Shown here piece after piece: positions 31,955 to 38,930 of a stretch of 64,000 bases of DNA (position 1 is its first letter; each line of letters begins with the position of its first letter). A program made the position numbers and the translations under genes. The stretch is from Limosilactobacillus balticus. Lineage in GTDB: Bacteria > Bacillota > Bacilli > Lactobacillales > Lactobacillaceae. The stretch is from positions 1 to 64,000 of the forward strand of contig NZ_JACIVH010000064.1 of NCBI RefSeq assembly GCF_014145615.1, given 5' to 3'. The notes beneath the pieces were generated by a model that had not been told where the DNA came from, did not search any database, and worked only from the letters and a program-made list of their open reading frames with translations.

Positions 31955-32419
31955 TTTTTCGTCCTTGTATGCATGAAGGTCTTCTAGTAAGTCAGCATCC
32001 CCGAGCAAACTAGTATATCTTTCCAGCGTATCCGCAAACTCACTACAAGCAATTTTCAAGTAATGATAGTAGCGTGTTTTCTCATAGCCAATCTGATTAG
32101 CTACTTCCCAATCTTTTTTATTCTGAATAAACTTAGCAATTAATATTCGCCTACTTCTAAGACTACATGCGTTGAGTGCTTGAGCGATTGTCTCAACTAA
32201 GAGATGGTAATTAGCAACTTTAACCATTTGATTTTCCATTGAATTACCAGCGGCACTTGCTCTTGGCATTCCGTCAATCTGTGGGGATGTTAGCTTGATT
32301 CCTCCACCTACTAAGCGACATAAGCGTGCATATTCGTCCTTGAAGAAGTAACGAACATTGTCAGTAGTTCCGTCAACATCTAATTCTTTCAAAAGCCCCA
32401 CTTTTAGCACTCTCCCCAT
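31928..32419 (-). CDS. ArpU-family late transcription regulator
   Basis: A 163-residue protein of the ArpU/RinA-like phage activators: a helical N-terminus, then a sigma-4-like HTH (A-C-S-L-R-S-R-R-I-L-I-A-K-F-I, W-E-V-A-N-Q-I-G-Y-E-K-T-R-Y-Y-H-Y-L-K). Such proteins end the early operon and switch on packaging, head and tail genes. It is placed exactly there, before HNH-TerS-TerL. The start has no clear ribosome site; GTG a few codons in, after GGGGAGAG, is an alternative. Its 3' end contains the 11-bp repeats. Confidence 0.85.
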   Translation of the reverse strand: MGRVLKVGLLKELDVDGTTDNVRYFFKDEYARLCRLVGGGIKLTSPQIDGMPRASAAGNSMENQMVKVANYHLLVETIAQALNACSLRSRRILIAKFIQNKKDWEVANQIGYEKTRYYHYLKIACSEFADTLERYTSLLGDADLLEDLHAYKDEKSEQRVNKQ

Positions 32420-32424
32420 TTTGA

Positions 32425-32482
32425 TATAATATTTATGTTTGATAATTTGAAGGAGCGTGCCATTACTGTGGTGCGCTTTTTT
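32425..32482 (+). ncRNA. Mini-transcript B (divergent from the ArpU-like gene)
   Basis: A plus-strand extended -10 TGATATAAT (32422-32430) is followed some 23 nt later by a 9-bp terminator stem AGCGTGCCA/TGGTGCGCT and six T (32454-32482). The predicted RNA is about 45 nt. It starts right beside the ArpU-like start codon, on the other strand. A 17-codon ORF inside (M-F-D-N-L-K-E-R) lacks a ribosome site. Confidence 0.5.
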
Positions 32483-32484
32483 AT

Positions 32485-32559
32485 TTAGTATCTAGATAAT
32501 ACTAGAACAATAATCAATGACACTACCGAAAAGATTAATGCAAAAGATTGAAGATTCAT
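32485..32559 (-). CDS. 24-residue membrane peptide
   Basis: The ATG overlaps the upstream stop (TAATG), giving tight coupling. The product is almost one membrane helix (F-A-L-I-F-S-V-V-S-L-I-I-V-L-V-L-S-R-Y). GAGGG lies about 10 nt upstream. Short, so support is moderate. Confidence 0.45.
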   Translation of the reverse strand: MNLQSFALIFSVVSLIIVLVLSRY

Positions 32560-32771
32560 TATTGCTCATCCCTCAGATAAATAATTCTTGCATCCAAGCT
32601 TTCTAAATAAGCTTGCATTGACCTTAGCTGTGCATTTAGCATTGTTAATTCTAATGGGGATGAAAGCTTTGGTCCCTCTTTAACAATAAATTGAGCTAGC
32701 CGATCTATCTTACCTAACAGATCCTTTCGCTCCTTTGCCAATTGCTGAAGTACTTTTCGTTTACTTGTCAT
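32559..32771 (-). CDS. Small coiled-coil phage protein
   Basis: 70 residues, wholly helical (V-L-Q-Q-L-A-K-E-R-K-D-L-L-G-K-I-D-R-L, M-L-N-A-Q-L-R-S-M-Q-A-Y-L-E-S-L). It is coupled at both ends: its start lies in the end of the 44-residue membrane protein gene, and its stop overlaps the 24-residue peptide start. GCGAGGAAATCC supplies the ribosome site. Function unknown. Confidence 0.65.
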   Translation of the reverse strand: MTSKRKVLQQLAKERKDLLGKIDRLAQFIVKEGPKLSSPLELTMLNAQLRSMQAYLESLDARIIYLRDEQ

Positions 32772-32895
32772 TGGATTTCCTCGCTTGATTAGTTCGTCGC
32801 TCCTCGAAGTTTGCTTGTTTTATCGACAGGACAGTTCCTAAGATAAAACCAACAGTAAAAATTAAGACAGCGCCGATAATTAATAGTTGCGTCAT
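32761..32895 (-). CDS. 44-residue membrane protein
   Basis: One N-terminal membrane helix (L-L-I-I-G-A-V-L-I-F-T-V-G-F-I-L-G) and a charged tail (E-E-R-R-T-N-Q-A-R-K). AGGGGATGA lies 5 nt before the ATG. Its stop overlaps the next ATG by 11 bp. Confidence 0.65.
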   Translation of the reverse strand: MTQLLIIGAVLIFTVGFILGTVLSIKQANFEERRTNQARKSNDK

Positions 32896-32900
32896 TTACT

Positions 32901-33137
32901 TCATCCCCTCTTCTGCTTTTCATTAATTTTTCTCAATTCCCAATAAAGTGAAGAATTAGCTAACCAGTGTTTTTTGCCACGATACTTTGTTCCTTTGTAG
33001 AACGGTAGCTCAAATTTTCTTGCTAGGTCTTTCATCATTAAGCGATTAATCCAATACACTTTTCTTCTCTCATCGCTTTTCATTAATTTTTGATACTTAA
33101 CAAGAATTTCATGTAAAGTTCGTCGGTTAATCTTCAT
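32901..33137 (-). CDS. Small basic phage protein
   Basis: 78 residues, basic (N-R-R-T-L-H-E-I-L-V-K-Y-Q, L-A-R-K-F-E-L-P-F-Y-K-G-T-K-Y-R-G-K-K-H-W). ATG 33137 has GAGGAAG upstream; an ATG at 33152 overlaps the previous stop (ATGA) and is an alternative. Possibly nucleic-acid binding from its charge; no family recognised. Confidence 0.6.
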   Translation of the reverse strand: MKINRRTLHEILVKYQKLMKSDERRKVYWINRLMMKDLARKFELPFYKGTKYRGKKHWLANSSLYWELRKINEKQKRG

Positions 33138-33148
33138 GGTTTGCTTCC

Positions 33149-33331
33149 TCATTCATCAATAGCAACGAGTTTAGCCATATCATCGTAGTTAATTCTGAAA
33201 CGCTCTAAGTGGCCAAGATTAAATCGAGTAACAATAATCTCGTCACCATAAAGAGATTGATTAATGATCTCCCTGGTAGTTTCTCGTACTGATAATTTAA
33301 GACCGTTATGAAAAATTATTTGTGTCTGCAT
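33149..33331 (-). CDS. Small early-operon protein
   Basis: 60 residues (I-I-F-H-N-G-L-K-L-S-V-R-E-T-T, I-I-V-T-R-F-N-L-G-H-L-E-R-F-R-I-N-Y). Its ATG overlaps the stop of the 248-residue gene by one base, and it runs into the next ORF. Unknown function. Confidence 0.6.
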   Translation of the reverse strand: MQTQIIFHNGLKLSVRETTREIINQSLYGDEIIVTRFNLGHLERFRINYDDMAKLVAIDE

Positions 33332-34077
33332 TATGCAATCACCGGATACTTAATCTCGCCAAATGTTTCTTGTTCTAGTTGCTGAATGTATCGTTTAATA
33401 TTATTCTTTGCTTCTACTTGCCATTGGTTGTTATCAGCCATGAATAATGCTGATTGCATCCCCTCACGCATTCGGAAGATAAATTTACTTGCTGGCTGAT
33501 CAACTTCCTGGAATGTCCAGAAAGGAATTAACTTAACGGGATTAGGAACCTTCACCTCATCGACACTAGCAACACCAGAATTGATTTGAACACTTTGGCT
33601 CACACCATCATCAGTCTGTTGATGGATGCTCTCACTACGAAGATTACTAACAACTTTCAGAATGATATTTCGGTCGTCATTCTCCTCAAAATGTGACTGC
33701 AGCATGATGATCATGCTTTCCTGATCTAAGTAACTTTCTAAGTTAAGACTATCAACCACTGCCCGAACCTCAGCGAAACAAGGACGTTGACCACCTTTAG
33801 CTAAGTTTCCAATTACCTCAACCTTAGTCGGACTAACCACATGGATTTTTAGTGCATCGTTAATTGACGATCCTTCACTTTCCAACCACTCAATCAAGCT
33901 AGTTAATTGGTTCAACTGGAGGGGATGAGCAATGATCGGATCATTAAGTAAAGCTGCATTCCCATCATGATCAAGAAGATACTGCCGGCCGTTTAATCCT
34001 GTAATAAGCTGATTGCCGTTAGCATCATTTACGAGTTGTTCAAATTGGGTTAATTCACCATTAATCTTTGTTTCCAT
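33331..34077 (-). CDS. DUF2303-like early phage protein
   Basis: A 248-residue soluble protein (F-E-Q-L-V-N-D-A-N-G, L-T-S-L-I-E-W-L, K-V-V-S-N-L-R, then P-F-W-T-F-Q-E-V-D-Q-P-A-S-K-F-I-F-R-M-R). The late W-x-T-F-x-E-V/P-x-S-x-F-x-x-R pattern recalls DUF2303 proteins found in phage replication regions. It is 3 bp from the gene before it. Role in the phage unknown. Confidence 0.6.
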   Translation of the reverse strand: METKINGELTQFEQLVNDANGNQLITGLNGRQYLLDHDGNAALLNDPIIAHPLQLNQLTSLIEWLESEGSSINDALKIHVVSPTKVEVIGNLAKGGQRPCFAEVRAVVDSLNLESYLDQESMIIMLQSHFEENDDRNIILKVVSNLRSESIHQQTDDGVSQSVQINSGVASVDEVKVPNPVKLIPFWTFQEVDQPASKFIFRMREGMQSALFMADNNQWQVEAKNNIKRYIQQLEQETFGEIKYPVIA

Positions 34078-34080
34078 GAG

Positions 34081-34503
34081 TTAGTTCTCCTTTTGTAAAT
34101 CAATAATCTTGCGCTTTTCTTCTTTTTCCACTTCTTCAACTGGTTCGCCAGTATCCGTCTTAGCCTTACCATCATCCGGATCGATGTAAGTTTGACCCTT
34201 AACTCCTGACTTCAACTCATTAACGTGGACCTTGCCGTTAATATCACGACCTAAAAGCATCGTGGTTGGTACTCCAACTTCTGGAGCAAGAGTGGTCTTA
34301 ACTTCAACCGTAACATCTGAGGCATCCCGCTTTTCATTCGGAGCTAAGGTGATATTAAGTTGTACCTTCCGCTTTTTAGTTGGGTCCGTATTGGGATCAA
34401 GGATATTGTCCGCTACTTGTTGTAATGCACGGTTAAGCTTAACTTGCACCCCACCATCTGCAATTTCTGATAAATCAAAATTAATTGCTTTTTTCTTACT
34501 CAT
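34081..34503 (-). CDS. Phage replication-terminator-like protein
   Basis: A 140-residue protein with D-L-S-E-I-A-D-G-G-V-Q-V-K-L-N, A-D-N-I-L-D-P-N-T-D-P-T-K-K-R-K and L-N-I-T-L-A-P-N-E-K-R-D, the conserved face of the small family annotated as replication terminator protein in lactic phages. An acidic/basic C-terminal helix follows. GGAGGAGAAGTT fixes ATG 34503; the longer frame lacks a site. Confidence 0.7.
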   Translation of the reverse strand: MSKKKAINFDLSEIADGGVQVKLNRALQQVADNILDPNTDPTKKRKVQLNITLAPNEKRDASDVTVEVKTTLAPEVGVPTTMLLGRDINGKVHVNELKSGVKGQTYIDPDDGKAKTDTGEPVEEVEKEEKRKIIDLQKEN

Positions 34504-34843
34504 AACTCTTCTCCTCCACATCAATAAACATTTGACCATCTTCACAGTAATAATTAAGTTTCCAGCCATTGCGTCTCATCAAATGAATTAACTTCTCAGC
34601 AATTTTTCGCCCGTCAATGCCAAGATTAAACAAATGATAAAGTTCAGGCTCCATCACGAAGTCATCACAGCCCAGAGCTTCCATATCAATGGGGAGATAA
34701 AGCCGATTGTAATGACCCTTATCGTGTAGCTGATGAGCTAGATTAACCTGCATGATATCGAATAGCTGATCTTCTAACATCTTTTGATCTCCCTGTCGCC
34801 GTTTTGCAACATATTCGTGTCGTAAGTAGTTCTTTAATTCCAT
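34496..34843 (-). CDS. Early-operon protein, unknown
   Basis: 115 residues (Y-L-R-H-E-Y-V-A-K-R-R-Q-G-D, L-Y-L-P-I-D-M-E-A-L-G-C-D-D-F, H-L-M-R-R-N-G-W-K-L-N-Y-Y). No known motif. Overlaps its neighbours by one base and eight bases. Confidence 0.6.
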   Translation of the reverse strand: MELKNYLRHEYVAKRRQGDQKMLEDQLFDIMQVNLAHQLHDKGHYNRLYLPIDMEALGCDDFVMEPELYHLFNLGIDGRKIAEKLIHLMRRNGWKLNYYCEDGQMFIDVEEKSYE

Positions 34844-35019
34844 TACTCCTCGCCTACCTTTTTTCTAAATTTGAGTATTTCTTGAAGCCGCCAATCATTA
34901 GCCGGTAAAAGTTCTTCTGCTCTCAGCCGACTGTATTTCCAAAATTTGCCGTCAAACGTGTGGTAATTTTCCAGTTCATCAAGGGCATCACTTAATTTGT
35001 CTGTTATGAAATCAGTCAA
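34843..35019 (-). CDS. Small early-operon protein, start uncertain
   Basis: The frame extends to an ATG at 35091 inside the methylase-like gene, but the TTG at 35019 that overlaps its stop gives a 58-residue product (T-D-F-I-T-D-K-L-S-D-A-L-D-E-L, R-L-R-A-E-E-L-L-P-A-N-D-W-R). Neither start has a strong ribosome site. Unknown function. Confidence 0.5.
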   Translation of the reverse strand: MTDFITDKLSDALDELENYHTFDGKFWKYSRLRAEELLPANDWRLQEILKFRKKVGEE

Positions 35020-35674
35020 ACTTATCAACCCATTCGGAAATGTTATAAAGTTCTTGTAGTTCAGCAGTGTGGGGCATTTTGATAACTTCACTAAATGCTA
35101 AAAAGTTACTTGTATCATTACGAATAAAATAAACATCCTTTGCTTTCCTGCTTAACGAATCACATTGGATTGCTACTCCATTCATCCCCCTAATTGCCAT
35201 ATTGAATAACAAGAAAGGAATTGCTCTATCTGACATTTCTTCTACCTGATACCAATAAGCTCTAGGGTCATAAGTAAAGATTGACAAGAATTTTAAGTTA
35301 GGATCAGCATGTAATGGATTACCAACCCGATCATTTGTACAGTCATCCCACCAGCGCTTGATTAAAATTCCACCTGTCCCTGCAGCTACCTCAAAATAGT
35401 GGCCATTAGATTTATCGCTATCAACTAAGCTATTAAGCAAGGTCGCAATGCTATCAGGGGTAAAATCCTGCTTCTTGCTTTTCCGTTCAGCTTGCTCATC
35501 TTCAAAATATTCATGGAACCAGTCAAACTTTAGGTCCGTTGAAACTTCTAGGAACTTCTTAAAGACTTCTGGACGCTTTTGATCATCAAGCATTAGTTGC
35601 AGCATTCTTTCCGGAGCCTTATATGACTCGTCAATTTCTAACAGCTTATTAACGGTTTTTGTATCAAACTGCAT
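35012..35674 (-). CDS. N-6 DNA methylase-like protein lacking the catalytic NPP motif
   Basis: A 220-residue protein resembling the HsdM-type methylase core: F-T-P-D-S-I-A-T-L-L and the SAM-binding motif F-E-V-A-A-G-T-G-G-I-L. Where N-P-P-F/Y is expected there is only C-D-S-L-S-R-K-A-K-D-V-Y-F. A full enzyme of this group is normally about 500 residues with a target domain, which is absent. It may bind SAM or DNA without methylating, or act with another protein. It lies between the recombinase and small early genes. Confidence 0.7.
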   Translation of the reverse strand: MQFDTKTVNKLLEIDESYKAPERMLQLMLDDQKRPEVFKKFLEVSTDLKFDWFHEYFEDEQAERKSKKQDFTPDSIATLLNSLVDSDKSNGHYFEVAAGTGGILIKRWWDDCTNDRVGNPLHADPNLKFLSIFTYDPRAYWYQVEEMSDRAIPFLLFNMAIRGMNGVAIQCDSLSRKAKDVYFIRNDTSNFLAFSEVIKMPHTAELQELYNISEWVDKFD

Positions 35675-35683
35675 TATTCCACC

Positions 35684-36670
35684 TCAAATCCCTGTCATTA
35701 CAGACATAATCTTGTTGTTATCCTCGTTTGCTAGCTTGTCTAGCAGGTGGATATAGACACGTTGGGTTGTTTCTGTATTGCCGTGGCCTAACCGTTTAGC
35801 AACACTTTGAATTGAAACACGGTTAGCAATTAGCAGGGATGCATGAGTATGACGCAAACCATGAACTGAAATTGGTGGTACTCCCGCCTGGTCACACATT
35901 TCCTTTAACTCTTTATTAAACACTGAATTATAAATGTGATTACCACCTCGGGTATTAGTACGAGAGTCACTAGCATACCAATGAGCCCAGATTGACTCAT
36001 CTTCTTTTACTCCATCCAGGTGGCGTTGTAGGTCAGTTAATGCCTTAAAATCAATTAGGATTTGCCTAACAGAATACTTGTTCTTAGTCGGCATAAAGTC
36101 ACCAGGTTTAACTTGAGAGTAATCTATTTTCTTGTAGTTCAGTGTCTTATTGACGTAAATAGACATGTTATTCATATCAACATCAGCTGGAGTAAGGCCA
36201 AGAACCTCAGCAAATCGCAAGCCAGTACGTAATGTAAAATCAAAGAAGTCACCATATCCGCTTTGATCAGCATTAAAGACTTGTTCAAGTTTATGAACCT
36301 CATCCATTTCTAGCCACTTCTTAAGCTTCTTTTTCTTCTTAACTTGAGAGGTAATACGAATCTTGTAGCATGGATCACGGGAAATCCATCCCTCATAGAC
36401 CGCATCTCTGATTGGTGCTTCTAGTAAGCGATAGAAATTACGAACAGTTACTTTTTCATGCGTTTGTCCATAAGCATTGATGAGTTTTTGTATATCAGCT
36501 CGGGTTATTTTATCTAGCATTAGATCTGGAGCAAGTTTCTTAATTTGTTTACCTGTCAAAATATATCTTTGGTAAGTAACATCACGGACATCCCCGTATT
36601 TGTAGGTTTCATACCATTCCTTGTAATACTTCCAGAACTTAATAGCTCTCTTTTTTCCAACTTGTACCAT
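35684..36670 (-). CDS. Second tyrosine recombinase, in the replication module
   Basis: The 328-residue recombinase has a core-binding SAM-like domain (about 15-120) and a complete catalytic domain: Arg in T-G-L-R-F-A-E-V-L, H-G-L-R-H-T-H, H/W equivalent G-H-G-N-T-E-T-T and the Tyr in R-V-Y-I-H-L-L. It lacks the N-terminal arm-site domain seen in the integrase at 45009. It lies in the leftward early operon far from any att site, so it is probably not the prophage integrase. Resolution of replication multimers or rearrangement is possible. Confidence 0.85.
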   Translation of the reverse strand: MVQVGKKRAIKFWKYYKEWYETYKYGDVRDVTYQRYILTGKQIKKLAPDLMLDKITRADIQKLINAYGQTHEKVTVRNFYRLLEAPIRDAVYEGWISRDPCYKIRITSQVKKKKKLKKWLEMDEVHKLEQVFNADQSGYGDFFDFTLRTGLRFAEVLGLTPADVDMNNMSIYVNKTLNYKKIDYSQVKPGDFMPTKNKYSVRQILIDFKALTDLQRHLDGVKEDESIWAHWYASDSRTNTRGGNHIYNSVFNKELKEMCDQAGVPPISVHGLRHTHASLLIANRVSIQSVAKRLGHGNTETTQRVYIHLLDKLANEDNNKIMSVMTGI

Positions 36671-36676
36671 CGATGC

Positions 36677-37585
36677 TTATTCCCCCAGATGATAAACAGG
36701 GATCTTAGGCTTAGTGCCAGGAGCAATACTCAACTTCCCGTTATAAACATCATTATCATGTTGGACTGCTGCAAGATTAGTTAATCCCTGTTGCTGATAA
36801 CGATTTAAGATCGAACGTAAGTATGCAAATGTTGGACGATCAGCATTCTCAAACATGGAAGTGATGGCAAATGCTACCACGTCACCACCAAGTTCATTTA
36901 CAAACGCTTTTAATTCGTTTTGTGATTTTGGGGATTCGAGCTTTTTATAATATGAATTAAGAGTAGTACTAGTAGTAGTATTTAAATTATCTTTACTCTT
37001 ACTTAACTTAACTCTATCCTTACCTAACCTAACCTGAGGATCCATTTCGGTTCCATTCTGGTTCCAATTTGGCTCCATGGAGTTAAAGTCTTGTCCCTGT
37101 TGAGGTTGAGAGTTTTCACTTGAAATTTGATTTTTATTTTTGGAACCACTTTGGATACAGTTTGGTTCCATTTTGTCTCCATCTTGGATACATTCTGGAG
37201 ACATTTCGGTTCCAACTTGGTTCCGTTCTGGTTCCAAATCGGTTACAAATTGGTACCGTTTATTCTTATCAAGACCAATTAATTTCATGTCTTCGGTATA
37301 AATTGTCGGAGTGTATCGATCCTTTTTGACATAGTTAGAAACTAACCAATCCTTAATAACAACCACTCCATCTTCAAAGACAATCAAGTAATCTTTTTCA
37401 ACTAATGCTTTAAGATCGTCCTCACTAGCGCCGATCATGCGTTTAATTGACTTAGGATTGCCAACAAAACCGTCATCATCAGCATTCATCCCCAAATGGA
37501 AGTAAAGTGATTGAGCAGTAAGCCCCATATCAAGGAACTTATCTGTCTCAGTAACCTTCTGACTAAACATTCTGCGCTGTGCCAT
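36677..37585 (-). CDS. Phage replication initiator (winged-helix, DnaD-like)
   Basis: A 302-residue protein. The N-terminal winged-helix region (R-R-M-F-S-Q-K-V-T-E-T-D-K-F, D-D-D-G-F-V-G-N-P-K-S-I-K-R-M-I-G, I-K-D-W-L-V-S-N-Y-V-K-K-D-R-Y) matches replisome-organiser proteins of lactic phages. The middle (about 108-190) is a low-complexity linker made by the DNA iterons: E-P-x-x-x-Q-x-G-x-x-M recurs every 11 residues. The C-terminal part (L-G-G-D-V-V-A-F-A-I, P-T-F-A-Y-L-R-S-I-L-N-R-Y) is DnaD-like. It probably binds its own iterons to start replication. Confidence 0.88.
   Translation of the reverse strand: MAQRRMFSQKVTETDKFLDMGLTAQSLYFHLGMNADDDGFVGNPKSIKRMIGASEDDLKALVEKDYLIVFEDGVVVIKDWLVSNYVKKDRYTPTIYTEDMKLIGLDKNKRYQFVTDLEPERNQVGTEMSPECIQDGDKMEPNCIQSGSKNKNQISSENSQPQQGQDFNSMEPNWNQNGTEMDPQVRLGKDRVKLSKSKDNLNTTTSTTLNSYYKKLESPKSQNELKAFVNELGGDVVAFAITSMFENADRPTFAYLRSILNRYQQQGLTNLAAVQHDNDVYNGKLSIAPGTKPKIPVYHLGE
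37034..37258. repeat. 11-bp iterons inside the initiator gene: candidate replication origin
   Basis: Ten head-to-tail 11-bp units (37149-37258) and four more (37034-37077) follow the consensus NNTTGGTTCCA (for example GTTTGGTTCCA, TTTCGGTTCCA, ACTTGGTTCCG). Next to the second group is an AT-rich stretch with direct repeats (CTTAACTTAACTC, CTAACCTAACC; 36985-37035) that could melt. Iterons plus an easily opened tract within the initiator gene are the usual design of lactic phage origins. Confidence 0.8.
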
Positions 37586-37596
37586 TGTGTAACCCC

Positions 37597-37806
37597 CTAG
37601 TTATAAATTTGCTTAACCAATTCATCAAAGTCTTGAGATTCGCTTAGTCGCTTAAGGTGGTAAGCAATATCTTCTGCTAACTTCAGATGATGGCTGTACG
37701 TCTCAGCATGCTTAAATTGATCACATAAATTACAAATAAAAATAGCTTGATCAATCACATTGTTAGCAAGTTTTTTAACTTCTGCTGCAGTATCTTTTTC
37801 TGACAT
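37597..37806 (-). CDS. Small helical early protein
   Basis: 69 residues (V-K-K-L-A-N-N-V-I-D-Q-A-I-F-I-C-N-L-C, S-H-H-L-K-L-A-E-D-I-A-Y-H-L-K-R-L). CAAGGAGAT before the ATG. Located directly upstream of the initiator gene. No family recognised. Confidence 0.65.
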   Translation of the reverse strand: MSEKDTAAEVKKLANNVIDQAIFICNLCDQFKHAETYSHHLKLAEDIAYHLKRLSESQDFDELVKQIYN

Positions 37807-37839
37807 ATGTTATAATCTCCTTGTAGATTTCTTATCCAG

Positions 37840-38025
37840 TTATTGGATTTTGCCATCGGTGTTACCAGCGCCGGTGGCTTTTTTGTTACAATCCCACAGC
37901 ATCAGCGAATAGAAGAACAGCAAGAATACTGCTCCACCATAGTCACCAACTCCAGAGCAATAAGTGATCCATGCACCCATCAGCATGGCAAGAAATTTTG
38001 AATTAACAATTCCTTTTAGTGTCAT
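37840..38025 (-). CDS. Small membrane protein in the early operon
   Basis: About 61 residues with one or two membrane segments (F-L-A-M-L-M-G-A-W-I-T-Y-C and G-G-A-V-F-L-L-F-F-Y-S-L-M-L-W). ATG 38025 follows GAAGGT; an overlapping TTG at 38043 (TTGA with the upstream stop) would add six residues. Confidence 0.6.
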   Translation of the reverse strand: MTLKGIVNSKFLAMLMGAWITYCSGVGDYGGAVFLLFFYSLMLWDCNKKATGAGNTDGKIQ

Positions 38026-38039
38026 TTTTTTACCTTCTT

Positions 38040-38168
38040 TCAATGTTTCTTCCGATACTTCTCTTTCAGTAGCAATGGTTTATTCCGCTCATATAGCAAG
38101 CTGTACACCAGTGCATATAACAAACACATTGCAATAATTAATATTGGTAATCCAATTAGAAATGCCAC
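38040..38168 (-). CDS. 42-residue membrane peptide
   Basis: GTG start with AGAGGTGAT upstream; one membrane helix (F-L-I-G-L-P-I-L-I-I-A-M-C-L-L-Y-A-L-V-Y) and a basic tail (L-K-E-K-Y-R-K-K-H). The stop overlaps the next possible start. Confidence 0.6.
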   Translation of the reverse strand: MAFLIGLPILIIAMCLLYALVYSLLYERNKPLLLKEKYRKKH

Positions 38169-38179
38169 TTAATCACCTC

Positions 38180-38491
38180 TTATTGTGGTAATGATTTATT
38201 CCAGTCAACTTTATCTTCATGTTGTGCTAACCAGCGTGTAGCCTTTCTCACATCAATCCTTACTGGATGGCCTTTTCCAGCGTTCAATCCAAAGACGCCT
38301 GGCATCTTTGGCAACAAGTACAACTTTAACCAAGCTGGCGACTTATCATGACCATACTTATGACGAAATTCTTTAAGACTAATTAACATTGGTTCATATT
38401 GTTTAGGCACCAAATCATACTGTTTCTTAATACGTTTGAGCACTTCATTAGTAATTGTTTGGTAATCTTGCTCATCTAAAGTTGCTTCCAT
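38180..38491 (-). CDS. DUF771/excisionase-like DNA-binding protein
   Basis: 103 residues. The pattern L-I-S-L-K-E-F-R-H-K-Y-G-H-D-K-S-P-A-W-L-K followed by L-P-K-M-P-G-V and R-I-D-V-R-K-A-T-R-W-L matches the DUF771/excisionase-like winged-helix proteins of the early operon of lactic phages. It may assist excision or control early transcription. AGGTAGGTGAT precedes the ATG. Confidence 0.7.
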   Translation of the reverse strand: MEATLDEQDYQTITNEVLKRIKKQYDLVPKQYEPMLISLKEFRHKYGHDKSPAWLKLYLLPKMPGVFGLNAGKGHPVRIDVRKATRWLAQHEDKVDWNKSLPQ

Positions 38492-38571
38492 CAGTAATCA
38501 CCTACCTTATTTATAACGATGAGACCTGTAAATCTTCTTAATTACGGATAACTACCTGTGCCAGCAAGTAG

Positions 38572-38763
38572 TTATCTAAAAACGTCTAAACTAACGTTCA
38601 ATGCGTCAGCAATCTTACACATCAGTTCAAAACTCGGCTTCTTGATATGACCGTACTTAAACTCATACATAGTCCTATTAGAACGCGGTAACCCAGCTTT
38701 AATAGTTAACTGGTAAATACTCATATTTTGCTTTTTAAGTTCGGCTTCCACTTTTTTCCACAA
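38572..38763 (-). CDS. XRE-type HTH regulator
   Basis: 63 residues forming one helix-turn-helix domain (M-S-I-Y-Q-L-T-I-K-A-G-L-P-R-S-N, F-E-L-M-C-K-I-A-D-A-L-N-V-S-L-D-V-F). TTG start called here; an internal GTG is possible. It is separated from the Cro-like gene by cargo, so it may be a second-tier early regulator. Confidence 0.75.
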   Translation of the reverse strand: MWKKVEAELKKQNMSIYQLTIKAGLPRSNRTMYEFKYGHIKKPSFELMCKIADALNVSLDVFR

Positions 38764-38800
38764 TATTCTGTAATGCCTCCATCCTGCTTAATACAACACA

Positions 38801-38893
38801 TTGCAACGTGAACAAACATTCGATATACTTAATCCGTGTTCTCAACACTAAGTCGTCAAACAGTATCTGGAACTCCAGAATCATTTGACGCAA
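38801..38893 (+). promoter_or_regulatory. Promoter and folded leader of the DUF4145 cargo gene
   Basis: TTGCAA (38801-38806), 17-bp spacer, TATACT (38824-38829). The roughly 95-nt leader contains a nested hairpin: CGTCAAA/TTTGACG outside and CTGG/CCAG inside (38862-38893). This could stabilise the mRNA or control the TTG-started gene. Confidence 0.6.
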
Positions 38894-38930
38894 AGTTTTA
38901 TAATTCCCATTTATTAGGAGGTAATCTTAC

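Noticed and set aside
37149-37258. CRISPR array
   Set aside because: Units are 11 bp, contiguous and without spacers; they are iterons inside a coding gene.
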